Source: Paraspadella gotoi | Taxonomy: Eukaryota; Chaetognatha | Direction of reading: 5' to 3' | Assembly (NCBI GenBank): GCA_051294375.1 | Contig: CM119268.1 | Location: 23,664,035 to 23,728,034, forward strand | Length of the DNA: 64,000 nucleotides | Shown: one piece after another, positions 52,259-64,000 of the stretch | Numbering within the stretch: position 1 is the stretch's first letter | Layout of the letters: every line of letters begins with the position of its first letter | The notes under the pieces: generated by a model | Database searches by the model: none | What the model was told of the DNA's origin: nothing | What the model saw: the letters and a program-made list of their open reading frames with translations, nothing else | Position numbers and translations under genes: made by a program

Positions 52259-52988
52259 AGCGTGGGCGAGTCCATCCCAGATGCGTGCGCCAAAAACCAA
52301 AAGCGACGTTTCCCTTAATTTACTTATCGGTCGGATGTTGTAATCAATAAAACCAGGAAGAGAGAAAAAAAAGAAAATATTAAATGATTAAAGAAAAAAG
52401 GAAAAGGAAACATATATGGTAAAGGGATAAAATCAATTTGAGGAAGTAAAAGGCAATTTGACTGATATAATAAATGAATTAAAGAAAAGTCAAATGAATG
52501 AATGAATGAATGAAAAAAATATATAATGAAGCATAAATGAATAAATAAATGATTTAATAAATAATTAAAGAATGAATTATTAAATAAAAGAATATATATA
52601 AAAATGAATAAATAAATGAATGAATAGTAGAATAACTAAATGAATGAATCAATTGAATGTATAAATAAAATAATAAATTATAAAAGAAATAAATAACTAT
52701 TCTTTTAGCATCTTCTTCTAATGGAGTACAAAGCAGAAAAACAATTTTTCAAATATTTCGACGTATTTTTCTATATTTCTATGTTTTTATGTCTTCCGCA
52801 GTGGAAAAAAATGTTGTTTTTTTTGGCACTGGCCTCCATTATGATATTAAACGTTTTCATCAACAAATAAATAATTTCAAAAAAAAAAAAAAAAAAAGCC
52901 GGAAGAAAAAAGTCTCCAAAGAATCGGGCAGCATTACCCTTTTCTTATTTAAAGGAATTTCGAAAAATCGAGAAATGATCGTTGACGC

Positions 52989-53019
<31 letters not shown>

Positions 53020-53177
53020 AACTACGACGACGAAACGGCAACATGTCAATGACGTTTCCTAAAGGTGAGGTTCTCTCCTTTTTCTATTTCGATCGGAACG
53101 AGAAAAACAAGTTTTTGTTTTTCGATCGAAACAAATTTGTGAAAAGACAAAAGATAATTATTATTATTATTATTATG

Positions 53178-53249
<72 letters not shown>

Positions 53250-53300
53250 GTTGTTGTTCCTGTTATTAATGTTTTTGTACATACCTGATTATAAAAATTG
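51500..53300. repeat. Intergenic with simple repeats
   Basis: CT-rich tract at 51895-52258 (pure CT at 52228-52257), AATGAATAAATA repeats at 52495-52690, (GAC)n at 52988-53035 and (ATT)n at 53157-53250. The open frames here (Asp-run, Ile-run, Ser/Leu-run) are repeat artefacts. Confidence 0.75.
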
Positions 53301-53444
53301 CAAAACTACTTGTTAACTCTAACCCTAAACCTCTTATTGCATCGGTATATTTGTCATCATTATATCAATTTATCAATAATGAAAAAAGTCTTAACTTCGG
53401 ACGTTTGAAATTTTAAATTTTTGACATTTCATAATTATAAGGAC

Positions 53445-53880
53445 ACTAGCTATTAGAGCGTAGTGAAAGTTACATACGAAAATTCTAAATTTCAATTATG
53501 AACAACATATTATCAGTGAACATTACTTTAAAAAAAAATTATGTTCTTCAATATTCGCAGTAGGCTATATTTATATTTAGTACTGTCCTTATAAAATCGA
53601 AACATGTTAAAATATGCTTTTCTTGAATACCTCGTCATAGTTGTTAAAAAAAATTTAAATCATTTTTAAAAATTCTCTCATTAGGTGGGTTAAAAATTAA
53701 AAAAACTATATTTAATATATACAATTTTAATTTTCAGCTTATGGCCTACTGCGTAAATTAAAAATATTATTATACATTTTTTTATACATAAATGTTCATT
53801 AGTATAATGTTGTTCATTCCTCACTTTTAGAAGTTTAATTAAAGTTAAATTTAAATTTTTTACTACGCTTTACTAGCTAT
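53445..53880. mobile_element. F3 MITE with 9-bp target-site duplication
   Basis: The direct repeat ACTAGCTAT (53445-53453 and 53872-53880) flanks a 418-bp element. Its ends are imperfect inverted repeats: TAGAGCGTAGTGAAAG at the left and the reverse complement of the right end, AAAGCGTAGTAAAAA. An internal inverted pair, CGCAGTAGGC (53556-53565) and GCCTACTGCG (53744-53753), adds a second stem. There is no coding capacity. A 9-bp duplication is typical of Mutator-like transposons, but the termini were not recognised. Confidence 0.75.
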
Positions 53881-55270
53881 GTTTAAAGATAAGATAAAAA
53901 AAATGAATGCATAAGTTGATCGAAATAGAAAATGATTCATTGATACAGAATTAATGATTCAAGTTGAATGAATCTACAAGTAGCACCTGGAATCGAAATT
54001 CATAATTCACATTGCCAATTCTGACACTGGAAACATTGGTAACTAACTAAAAGTAAGTTCTGTCTAGTCTCTCCCCAGGTAAAAGAGGTAAGTAAGGATA
54101 TGGAGTAGAGCGTTGAAAAATAACAAAATATAACAAATCAAGTGAGTCCATAGCATTTAAAAGTGAATGTAAGTCGTAGAATCGATGGTGATGACCATTT
54201 TTTTGTCATAATTTTATCTTCTGCGAAAGCGGTTTAAGATCAAAATGTTATAAAATAGTAAAATGCCCATAATAAGTAATGGATAAATCAAAATTAAAAT
54301 TAAAAATTATATGAGCGTTTGAAATATAAAAATAAAGACTACATATAAATATTTGGTAAGTTTATTTACAATATGTTTATAAACTTATAATAAGTTTGAC
54401 TACTATTTATTATAAGATACATGATAAAAATGAGCTAAAGTAAAAAATAAATAATTTCAAAAATGTTCATGGATGCATTCTCTGGAAGAAAGTTGATACC
54501 ACACTACTAAGAACCAATATAATTTTATATAAATATTCATTAACCTTGGCCTAAATCAAAAACTAAAAATTAAGCCCAAAAAGAAAATAACAAAAATAAT
54601 AGTTTTAATTATTTAAAAAAACCTACTATGATAAGATTTTTTATCAATGGATATTACTTTCTTATAACTAACTTTGTAAGGAAATCAATAGTGGTAATAA
54701 CCTTCTGTTCGTGTATGTATTCTGGCAAAATGAGCGTTTGTGCAGCAACGAATTTATTTAATTCATAGAAAATGGCGTAACAGTTACGGCTGATTCAAAA
54801 GGCTGAATCCAAAGCCGAAACGATTCACGTTCTATATAAGCAAAATAAAATTCGTTGTGAAACAAAAATCAATTTGCCCACATGAAAGAAGCAACCGGTC
54901 TTAAAATTTTAACAATTATTTTCACTTAGCCTTTCTTTATTAATTAAAAATAAGCAGACGAAACATTAATAAATATACAAAGTGTAACATAAACCTACCA
55001 ATAATATTATTATGGTCTTATTCAAATAGTAAGTAAAATATGGCTTGATAAAAGAATATTGAGTTCTATCACCACAATTGCTCCATTTTAATAGCACTTA
55101 TAGCTGAAAAACGCCATTTTCCGACAAAAAAGAAGAGACCAAAAAAATGGTTACCATCACTCTAATCTACAGCACTTAACACTAAAAAGCTATGTACTCA
55201 CTTGAATTGTAGATTTCTATTTTCAACGCCCCGAAGAATGAGTTAATAATCACAAGTATAGTAAAAGCGG
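53881..55270. other. AT-rich intergenic DNA, no gene seen
   Basis: No recognisable coding region, RNA gene or repeat family. Confidence 0.4.
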
Positions 55271-55274
55271 TTAT

Positions 55275-57720
55275 GTAAAAGAAGATGGAGGGAGGGATTC
55301 TGGAAGAAGAGGGAGGGAGGAGGAAGTTTCTTGTGAAGGAGAGAGAGGAGGAAGGAAGGAGGAGTCTGTAAGAAGAGAGGGAGGGAGGTAGTTCTTGTGA
55401 GAGATAGAGAGGGAGAGGAGGTTTCTTGTGAGAAAAAGGAAGGAGGTTCCTTCGTAAGAGAGAGGGGGAGGAGGAGGTCTGGTAGAGAAGAGAAGGAGGA
55501 GGAGGAGTCTTCTGTGAAGAGGAGAGGAGGGAGTTACTTTGCTGTAGAGAGAGCAGGGGGAGGAAGGAGGTTCTGTGAAGAGGAGAGAGGGGGCAGGTCT
55601 TCCGTGTGAGAGGAAAGAGAAGGAGGCGAGGAACGGGAGGCGAGGTTTCTCTCCTAGTGAAGAAGAGGAGCGAACGCGGAGCGAGGGAGTCTTCATCTTG
55701 TGAGCAGCGAAGAGAGGGATGAGGAGTTTCTTGTAGAGAGAAAGAGGAGGAGAAGGGAGTTTTAGTGAACAGGAAAGGGAGCGAGGGAGGGAAATTCTTG
55801 TGAAGGAAGAGGGAGTCAGGAGCGCGTTGCTGTGAAGGAGAGACAGGGAGGGAGGTTCTTGTAATGAGAGCAGGAGGGAGGGAGGTGAGGGTTCTTGTGA
55901 GAGGAGGAGAGTGGAGGGAGAACGGGGAGTCTGTGAGAGAGAGAGGGGAGGAGGGAGCGAGGTTCGTGAAGAGGAAGAAAGGGAGGAAGGGAGGGAGTTT
56001 TCGTTGTGAGAGAGAGAGGGACGGGAGAAAGGGAGGGAGGTTTGCTGTGGAGGAGGAGGGAGAGGAGGAGGGAGGCGAGGGATTGTCTTGTGCAGAGGAT
56101 GAGAGGGAGGGATGGGAGAGAGGTCTCTTTGTTCGAGAGGAGAAGACGACAGGGAGGGGAGGGCGGCTTTCTCTTCTGAGGAGGAAGAGGGAGGAGGAAG
56201 GGCGGGGTTTCTCTTTGAGAGGGAAAGGAGCGCCGACAGGGGAGGCCGCGGCAGGTTCTGTGACGAGGAGAACCGAGGACGGCCGCAGTCTCGTTCGGGT
56301 GAGGAGGGAGCGAGGGATGCGCGAGGGAGGGCAGCGTTCTTGTCGAGCAGCACGAGAGGCAGGGAGGGAGGGAGGTGTCTCTATGTCCGAGGACAGACGG
56401 AGGGAGGTTTCTTGTCGAGAGAGCAGAGGAGGGAGGGAGGGAGGTTTCTTGTGAGAGGAAGGGGAGGGAGGGAGGGAGGTTTCTTGTGAGAGAGAGAGGG
56501 GAGGGAGGAGGGGAGGTCTTGTGTAGGAGGCAGAGGAGGAGGGAGGGAGGAGGTTCTTGTGATTAGGAGAGAGAGGGGAGGGAGGTTTCTGTAGTGTAGA
56601 GAGAAAGGTGAGAGGGAGGAGGTCTGTGAGACGGAGAGGGGAGGAGGGAGGGAGGGTTCTTGTGAAGGGAGAGGCAGGGACGGGAGGGGAGGGAGGGAGA
56701 GGTAGGTTTCTTGTGAGAAGAGAGAGGGAGCGAGGGAGGGAGGTTCCTTGTCCGAAGGCAGAGAAGAGGGAGGACGAGGAGGATTTGATTTTCTCTGTTG
56801 AGTTTTGATTTGTTTTCCGGTTTTGTGAAAGAAAGAAATGGGTTTTTCGTGTTGCAGGTGTAGTGATGTTTTCTTTGATTGAGTAGAGGAGGTGGGTTTT
56901 TAGGCGGACGGGTGGCGAACGGAGGTTCCTGGAGATGAGAGAGGGAAGGTGAGGGGTAAGGTTTTCTGTGAAGAGAGAGGAGGGAGGGAGGGAGGCGTTT
57001 CTTTGTAGAGGCAGAGAAGCGGAGGAGGCGAGGAGGAGCGTTTCCTGTGAGAGGAAAGAGGAGAGAGGGAAGGTTCTCTGCCTGTGACGGGAGCGGAGGA
57101 GGGAGTTCTTGTGGAAAGAGAGGAGGAGGGAAGGAAGTTTCGGTGCGAGCTGCTAGAAGGAGAGGGAGAAGTTCTTCTTGTGAAGAGGAAGAGGAGTAGC
57201 GGCGAGGCGAGGGAGGGAGGTTCTGTGAGAGAAGAGAGAGGAGGAGATGGCGAGTGTCTTTGTGAGAGAGAGGAGGGGGGGAGGGCAGGACGGAGCGGAG
57301 GTTTCCTTTGTAGCGAGGAGGTGAGCGAAGTTCTTCTGTCTTGTGAAGGGAGAAGAGGGGAGGGAGGAGGTCTTAGTGAGCAAGGAGAGCAGGAGGGGGA
57401 GGAGGTGAGTTTCTGTGAGAGAGGACGGAGGGAGGTTTCTTGAGCAGACAAGGGAGGGAAAAGGGCCGAGGTTCTTCTTGTGAGAGAAGAGGGAGGGAGG
57501 CCAGACGGCGTTTCACCGCGCCCTATCGTTCCTCTTGTGAGAGGAGAGGAGGGAGAGGGAGGGCAGTGAGTTTTTGTTTCCTCTTTGTGTAGAGAGAAAG
57601 GCGAGGGAGGAGGGAAGGTGTCTTGGTTGAGCAGGAGGGAAGGGAGGGGACAAGGAGCGAGGTTTTCTCTTCATCTCTACTACTTGTGTTGAGAGGGAGA
57701 GAGGGAGGAGGAAAAGGCGG
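55275..57720. repeat. G-rich minisatellite, about 36-45 bp, noisy
   Basis: Units contain GGGAGGGAGG, TTTCTTGTGAGAGA and GAGAGGGA. Spacing and composition wander through many one-base indels and the array ends at a 100-N gap, as in an uncorrected read. GGGAGGGAGGGAGG motifs could form G-quadruplexes. Long Ser/Pro/Leu-rich or Arg/Glu/Gly-rich open frames on both strands are artefacts. Confidence 0.85.
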
Positions 57721-57820
57721 NNNNNNNNNNNNNNNNNNNNNNNNNNNNNNNNNNNNNNNNNNNNNNNNNNNNNNNNNNNNNNNNNNNNNNNNNNNNNNNN
57801 NNNNNNNNNNNNNNNNNNNN

Positions 57821-58500
57821 TAAACAAGCATATTAAGAACGTGAGAGTAGGTATACATTAGGGAGTACAAAAAAGAAATAATTTTGCTTAATATTTGTTT
57901 GGGGAACAGTATCCCATTAATTAGGCATATATACTTATAGTGAATATTCCTTAATAGAATCATAATTTTAAAAAAATAATTTTTTAAAGATTTTGTCTTA
58001 AGATTCTGATTCTTCATAGAAAAGTTAGATCAAAAATATATAGAATCTTGGTATTAAAAATTTCAATGTCTTCAGAGCGGTCCAAAAATGGAAAAAAAAA
58101 ATGTTCCAACTTCTTTATACTTTGTAGTACGAAACTATTATATTGATGAAACGGTTTTGGTCAATTTTTCGCAGCTTTACAGCCTAAAAAGTAATCATGT
58201 AACAATATTTTTACAAAGTTTTATGATTTTGGATCAAAGAAAAACATCGATTTGGGGAAAACAGTGCTCGAATTTTATTTAGACATAGGCCATTCAACCA
58301 GTTCTTAGCTGGGTTCAGTTATCTGCAAGGACCAGAGAAAATTGTGGTGAGGTAAAAAAATTATTTACAAATAAAGAGAAGCGTGAGAGGAAGAAAGGAG
58401 GAGACTCAGGCACTGTTTCGCGCAAATCGATGGTTTTTCTTTATCAAACTACTCGGTGCATGAGATGTACACTTAAACAAAGTTTCTTACTGATTTTTTA
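57821..58500. other. AT-rich intergenic DNA, no gene seen
   Basis: A 64-codon plus-strand frame (58088-58282) has no recognisable motif. Confidence 0.35.
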
Positions 58501-58514
58501 TCAAGGATATTAAT

Positions 58515-58956
58515 AATGGTAACAGCTGGGTTGCTATGATAGCCTCATTGGGATGGGACATCTCACTCTATGGGCTATTGGGAGGCTTACCGACCCTCAG
58601 TGACGCCTTCCACGTCACACTGGCCGCGGTTACACTAGGACGGTCTGCTTTGGGGCCATACGGCAGAGGGAAGTCCGTTAGGACGTGGAATGAAACAATA
58701 CGCCCTGGGATGGTTCAGATCTGACTCGTAGTTATCCATTACCATAAGTTCTGAAGTTCCAAATTGGGTGCGTAGAGCAATGGGCTTACCGGAAGGGGGA
58801 GTAGCCAATATCAAGACAAAAACTCTCTTTCAAAATTATCAATTTGTAGCTGCGACGGTTACAGAGCTTGCCGTCTCAGAACTTATAGCTTGTTTGATCA
58901 CTCAAATAAAATTTATGTTCCCCAGTGCTTACTCTACTAAGTATTCGGCAAAATGA
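58515..58956 (+). other. GC-elevated island with two unrecognised frames
   Basis: Frames 58536-58724 (begins MIASLGWDISLYGLLGGLPT) and 58768-58956 (begins MRRAMGLPEGGVANIKTKTL) lie in the same strand within an AT-rich setting and are separated by 43 bases. Neither has a recognised domain and no splice pair was convincing. It may be a mobile-element remnant. Confidence 0.25.
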
Positions 58957-58959
58957 TTT

Positions 58960-60040
58960 TTAAAAAAAGAAGTAATATTTGACTGAATGCGACAATACAA
59001 AAAATTACCACAATGAATTAAGAATAATACGTTAATAATATTTTACATTTTTGTTAAAACTTCTTTAAAGCAGTCTCGGATCGATTCCTTTTGAATTTTA
59101 TCTGAATTTTATCCGCAGAAAAATCCCGTCATTTAACAATTATCTCCATTCTATTCTTAGAAACTTGTCGAGTCTTTCTTAGTATTCGTAGTGAACACGA
59201 GTTTTTTTATTTCTATTATTAGCATTGTTGTGGTCCCTCTGCCCTTTACTGTACCACATTTTGTGGTTTTTGATTTTGCGTATTTTTTTTGAATGTTTAT
59301 TAACTAGACGTTTTTCGGTTTTTTACTGTTTCTGGTTTTTATGATTTTGACAACTGATCTTTGAACGTTCTTAAACGTTATATTTTATAGTTTCTTATGA
59401 ATTAGTTCATAACACTTTAATTTTAATTAATAATTCAATTTTAATCAATTTTATTTCAAACCTTAGTGTATTTTTATTTTGTTGAATTTAATACATGTTT
59501 ATCGTTTTCCAGTCTTTTACCCCGTCACTGACACTGCTTTTCATTATGTTAATACTGTTTTTGATATTAATAAAAACAAGTTGTCAAAACGGACGATTAT
59601 CTGAACCAATCAGCGGGTTTTTTTCATTTTGGGAAATTCTCCGATGCGTGCCTATATAAAGAATACCTTGAAAGACGAGTTGACTATCTCCTTTCTCCTT
59701 TCTCCCGCTACTCATGCGTTTTAATTTGTTTTATGTTTGACGCTGAAGATACTATCAGATACTAAATATAACAAAATAAGATTAAATATATTGTAGTTTA
59801 TGTTTCCCTTACAACACAGCGAAAATAATTTATTTTACGTCATATTTATACGAGTATTGCTCCAATTATTATAATTGTTAAATTCCTCGAATCCAATTTT
59901 CGTATCTAAGAGCTCCATTCTACTATGTATTCAAATTAATTTTTAGCCGGTTATTACTTTAAAACGTTGACAATATATACCCTACATTACATCCTACAAG
60001 GCTACAACATATTTATATTTTAAACACGCTGTATCGCCAT
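58960..60040. other. AT-rich intergenic DNA with one promoter-like site
   Basis: No open frame of note. Contains the CCAAT/TATA arrangement reported at 59606-59660. Confidence 0.4.
59606..59660 (+). promoter_or_regulatory. CCAAT plus TATA promoter-like pair
   Basis: GAACCAATCAGCGGG holds CCAAT at 59606-59610 and TATATAAA lies at 59653-59660, 43 bases apart, followed by pyrimidine-rich sequence. Spacing is typical of strong animal RNA polymerase II promoters. No coding sequence follows, so it may drive a non-coding RNA, belong to an LTR, or be chance. Confidence 0.35.
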
Positions 60041-60045
60041 TTTTA

Positions 60046-61190
60046 GCCGGATCTGCTTACAACAGATTCCGGCTCTATAATTCACTTTGTCGGTCCGTCG
60101 GTCCGCCCCCTCAATCTTGTCGGGCATTAACTTATTTCATGTCAGAACATCGAATTATGATAAATTATGCAAAAAAAAAAGTATGTCCTTCCGTCAGTCT
60201 GTCCCTCCATTCGTCCGTCCGTCCGTCCCCCACCCTTAGCTTTGAACGCCAATTACTCATGATTGTATGGGGTGATTGACTTGAAATTTTGTTTGTGGGT
60301 GGGAAAGTGTGTGATTGAGCAGGAAATAAAGTTTCGATGGAATCGTATGAGTGAAAATTAGTTAAAATGGAGAAAACAAACAATCTATTTCACAATTTGA
60401 TTATGCTTTTTTTTCTTTTCATATTAAATGTAAATTTTTAATTACTAATTATTATTAATTATAAATTAGTAACTATTAATAAATTAGTAATTAATTAATG
60501 ATTTTGTAATTAATTAATTTGTGATCGAGATTGTTGTTTTGTAATTGAGCATCGAGACAAAGTTTAAAACGATTTTGACTCAAAAAAAAATTAATATTAT
60601 TTAATTAATTGATTAATTAATTATCTGATCAGCTGCTAACCGCTCATGATCGTGGGCAGAGATGGCATTGTTTGCTAAAACTTGTTAGTCTATAATCCAC
60701 TTTGTCGGTCAGCCCCCTCAATCTTGTCGGTCATTCACTTAAATCATGTCAGAACATTGAATTATGATAAAATATTTAAAAAAATAATGTCCGTCAGTCT
60801 GTCTGTCTGTCAGTCTGTCCGTCCATCCCCCTTAGCAAAAAACTCCAATTATTCATGATTGAATGAATGGATTGGAATGAAATTTTGTGTGTGAGTAAGA
60901 AAGTGTGTGTTTGTGCTGAATATGAATTTTCGATCGAATCGCGTGGGTGGAAATGAGTTTAAATGGAAAAAACATAAGTGACATTCATGTAAATCTATTT
61001 ACTAATTTTAACCCATAATTACTCGAATTAATCCTAATTGGATTGATAGATGGAGATGAAATTTTTTGTGTTGGTAGGAAAGTGTGTGATTGAGCTTGAT
61101 ATAAAGCTTTGATGGAATCATGCAAGTGAAAGTGAGTTTAAATGGAAAGAACATAAGTCACTTTTATTTGAATCTTTTTAATAAAGAGAG
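60046..61190 (+). repeat. F1 repeat, longest clean copy
   Basis: Order: hairpin AGCCGGATCTGCTT, CACTTTGTCGGTCCGTCGGT, GTCC/GTCT run, AAAGTTTCGATGGAATCGTA, TTAATTA-rich palindromic core, ATTGTTGTTTTGTAATTGAG, end piece GATCGTGGGCAGAG, then a second short start (60690) and two tandem modules of about 185 bp with GTAGGAAAGTGTGTGATTGA. No protein-coding capacity. Confidence 0.8.
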
Positions 61191-62580
61191 ACCGAAAGAG
61201 GAGAGAGGTATCAACATATTTATCACGCCTTTCTTTACTACTACATACTGATCCTCATACGGCTCTTATAATTCACTGTTGGGTTCGGTCCGTCGGTCCG
61301 CCCCCTCACTCTCATAGACAGAGGTCATTAACTTAATCTTCATGGAGCTCAGAACTACGCTATTATCGTATAACCATTATTGCAAAAAAAAGAACTGTCC
61401 TTTGGCATATCTTCGTCAGTTTGTTCCGTCATTATGCGCGTTCTTTTTAGTTTAGCGCGATTAGCGCGTGCGTCTTGATGCCCGCACCCTTACGGTACTT
61501 GAAACGCCGCATTTATCCTGCATCTATTTGTTTTACGGGGTGTATTTGCACTGGGTTCTTAATGCTATGATAAATTTTGATGTTTGCTGTGGTGGTAAAA
61601 TTTGTGTGCCGAGATGCAGACAAAAAATAAAGTCTTCGATGGAATCCGTATGAGTGAAAACTTTACGTTTTAAAATGGAGAAAAAACATAACTAAATCTA
61701 TTTCACATTAATTTGATTATGCTGTTTTTTTCTTTCTCATTATAATGTAAATTTTTAATTACTAATTCTTATTATTAATTATAAATTAGTAACTAATTAA
61801 TAAATTAGTAAATTTATTAATGATTTTGCTAATTAATTAATTTTGTGATCGATGATTGTTGTTTTGTAATTGAGCATCGAGACAAAGTTTAAAAACGATT
61901 TTGACTCAAAAAAAAAATTAATATTATTTAATTAATTGATTAATTAATTATCTGATCAGCTGCTAACCGTCTCATGATCGTGGGCAGAGATGGCATTGTT
62001 TGCTAACAACTTGTTAGTCTATAATCCACTTTGTCGTGTCAGTCCCCTCAATCTTGTCGGTCATTCCACTCATTTTCTTAAACTTAAATAGTCAGAACAT
62101 TGAATTATGATAAAATATTTAAAAAAATAAATGTCCGTCAGTCTGTCTGTCTGTCAGTCTGTTCCGTCTCATCCCTCCTTAGCAAAAAATCCAATTATAT
62201 CAACTGATTAGAATGGAATGGATTGATGAAGAAATTTGAAAGTTATAATTTGCTGATGTGATGTTAGAAAGTGTGTAGGGATCTAGAGATGCTGATATAA
62301 ATTTTCGATCGAATTTCGATCGATAGGGGTGGCTCAAATATGTATGTTTACATAGAAAAAACATAAGTTGACTCTCATTTGGTTACACGTAACTTTATCT
62401 ATTAACTTTTAAGACACTCTCCATAACTTTACCGATTAATCCTATCAGTTGTTGGAGAGCTAATTGTGATTGAATAGAATCGGAGATGAATTTTTGTATA
62501 TGTGTAGGACATATTTGTTGTGTATTAAGAAGAGTCTTTGAGTGTTATATTTTTAAGTGGTCGTGAGACTAAAACCAACC
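61190..62580 (+). repeat. F1 repeat, noisy second copy of the previous one
   Basis: Same order of blocks as 60046-61190 (GTCGGTCCGCCCCCTCA, TTGTAATTGAGCATCGAGAC, CTGATCAGCTGCTAACCG), with frequent indels. It reads like a long-read version of the neighbouring copy. The frame at 61468-61653 is incidental. Confidence 0.75.
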
Positions 62581-63188
62581 GTTCACTATAACGTACATCG
62601 ACTTCATCAAAATCATAAAAACATCTTTCATCAACTCGACAAGTCATGGCCATTGTGCGCCGTGATGTCAGAGTCATAAAACGTCGCAACTCCCAACCCA
62701 AAAGGGCTCCAGGGTTTTCTAGTGCCCTAGATTGGTCGTCTGGCAGTTAAATGATGGGATGGGGCGCTTAACCCGCCTGTAACGATCGTGCTCGTCTACT
62801 CTACAGCCTGAATTCCGAAAGCTCTCACGGACTGCACAAGGGTTTATTATTTAATTAGAAAAAGATACTTCGAACTTCAAAACACATCAGAGAATCACTG
62901 AGTCTCTTCCTATTGGTTTGAGTTAAATAGCCCGACCTTCCGACCACAGCAAGAGCAAACGAAACAAAGCTTTTTCCAAGTGTTACAACATGCCTGCTCA
63001 ATCCCTGGCCGAAGTTGTCATATTACTCTTTCCGCCCCACAAACACATCAGCGCCGACCATGCCTCAATTTGGTGGACGCGCATCTTCCACAACAACAAC
63101 AATTCACTCACAGAGACCCACACACCAGACAATCCTTCTACGGGAGGGGGCGGATGTATGGTGGACTAAAACCCACCAACCGTTCATC
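62567..63188. mobile_element. Possible insertion within an F1 module
   Basis: F1 module sequence is interrupted near 62560 and resumes at about 63250 (AATATAAAGCTTTTGATGG). The interrupting block is GC-richer and bounded by direct repeats: GACTAAAACCAACCGTTCA (62567-62585) and GACTAAAACCCACCAACCGT (63164-63183). A frame at 63015-63206 is unrecognised. Whether the direct repeats are terminal repeats or chance is undecided. Confidence 0.35.
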
Positions 63189-63239
63189 AGGGGACTTATA
63201 CCTTGAACGGTTCTATCACTAACACATTAACAATCACAT

Positions 63240-63960
63240 CAGCTGTCTCTTCAATATAAAGCTTTTGATGGAGATAAAAATGTATCTCAAGTCGAAAAGT
63301 GAGTTAAATGCGAAATATGTACTACCAACTGTTTAATTATGAATCGATTTATAAATACATTCTTTAATCCATCAATTAATCGATTAATCATAATTGTGAT
63401 GTGTTTGGATGTAGTATATGAGCACTTGAGTTGTGGGTAGGAAAGTGTGTGACATGAGCAACAGTAATATNNNNNNNNNNNNNNNNNNNNNNNNNAAAGT
63501 TTCGTTGGAATTGAGGAGTGGAAATGAGTTTGCATGAAGTTGACATGAATTTTTATTATTTATGCTTATTCTTATATGTTTTAATTAATTAATTAACTAA
63601 TTAATTAATTATTTAAAGTGTAAAAATCATGCAAGTTTTAAAAAAATGATTGTAGTTGATAAAATTATGCTACTAGTTGAAAAAATGAGGCAAATTAAAA
63701 AAAATGATGCAAGTTAAAAAAATGATGCAAGTGGATACAAAATAATATTTAAAAAAAAACTTGTTTGTACCATAGTAACAGTTCAGTTTAATCCCTTGCA
63801 AGCGATTTAAATGTATAGGCGCAGCCATTGTTTTAGTATAGTACGATCTGTTATGATCAGTGAGGATCACAAATTCAAAGGATTATCATGATTTATCATC
63901 TGATTAGCTGATTACCGCTTAATTATCGTAGGCAGATCCGACATTGTTTTGCCAGTTATT
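63240..63960 (+). repeat. F1 repeat, gapped copy at the right edge
   Basis: Module words (GGTAGGAAAGTGTGTGA, AAAGTTTCGTTGGAATTGAG) flank the 63471-63495 gap. GATGCAAGTTAAAAAAATGA units (63700-63735) resemble those at 810-900, and 63862-63950 is the F1 end piece also seen at 372-465. Confidence 0.7.
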
Positions 63961-64000
63961 GAAATGGCTTGCCGACCCGTTCCGTTGAAGCCTCCTTTCG

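Noticed and set aside
52981-53288. Poly-Asp and poly-Ile/Asn frames
   Set aside because: Direct translations of (GAC)n and (ATT)n microsatellites.
55271-57451. Very long Ser/Pro/Leu-rich or Arg/Glu/Gly-rich open frames
   Set aside because: They translate a purine minisatellite on either strand; all six frames give similar low-complexity readings and there is no start or splice context.

Overview
This window is nuclear DNA from a multicellular animal, probably a non-vertebrate. Genes are split by GT-AG introns, and the recognisable proteins are actin, a DEG/ENaC-type channel, a mucin with a SEA-like domain and a CD225/dispanin protein. Between them lies AT-rich DNA with many microsatellites and interspersed repeats. 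The phylum cannot be fixed from this sequence. Thirteen runs of N break the window, several exactly 25 or 100 long, so this is a draft assembly.

Layout. 1-2.8 kb: 3' end of a LINE and a foldback repeat family (F1). 2.87-4.29 kb (+): two-exon CD225/dispanin gene. 4.3-10.3 kb: repeats, no recognised gene. 10.31-14.30 kb (-): complete seven-exon actin gene, 377 residues, with a CCAAT-rich promoter. 14.8-19.3 kb: repeats and large gaps. 19.3-21.0 kb: two short gene fragments (one +, one -) and a 51-bp satellite. 21.0-30.1 kb: rearranged or redundant copies of the 3' half of a DEG/ENaC locus, including an inverted 1.2-kb block. 33.4-38.4 kb (-): the best copy of that channel gene. 43.30-50.58 kb (-): six-exon transmembrane mucin whose splice phases all agree. 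50.7-64 kb: F1 repeats, a MITE with target-site duplication, a 2.4-kb G-rich minisatellite and no recognised gene.

Two patterns cut across the window. First, several tandem repeats begin exactly at exon edges (CD225 exon 1, actin exons 1, 2 and 5, channel exon with PAITICNINPF), so introns carry strings of duplicated splice sites. Second, several blocks (about 19.5-26.9, 33.0-35.1, 48.2-49.35, 55.3-57.7 and 61.2-62.6 kb) show dense single-base indels against cleaner copies nearby and mostly touch N gaps. They look like uncorrected long-read patches, and frame breaks inside them should not be read as biology.

The genes share no obvious pathway. Channel and mucin are both membrane proteins on the minus strand, but nothing shows co-regulation.
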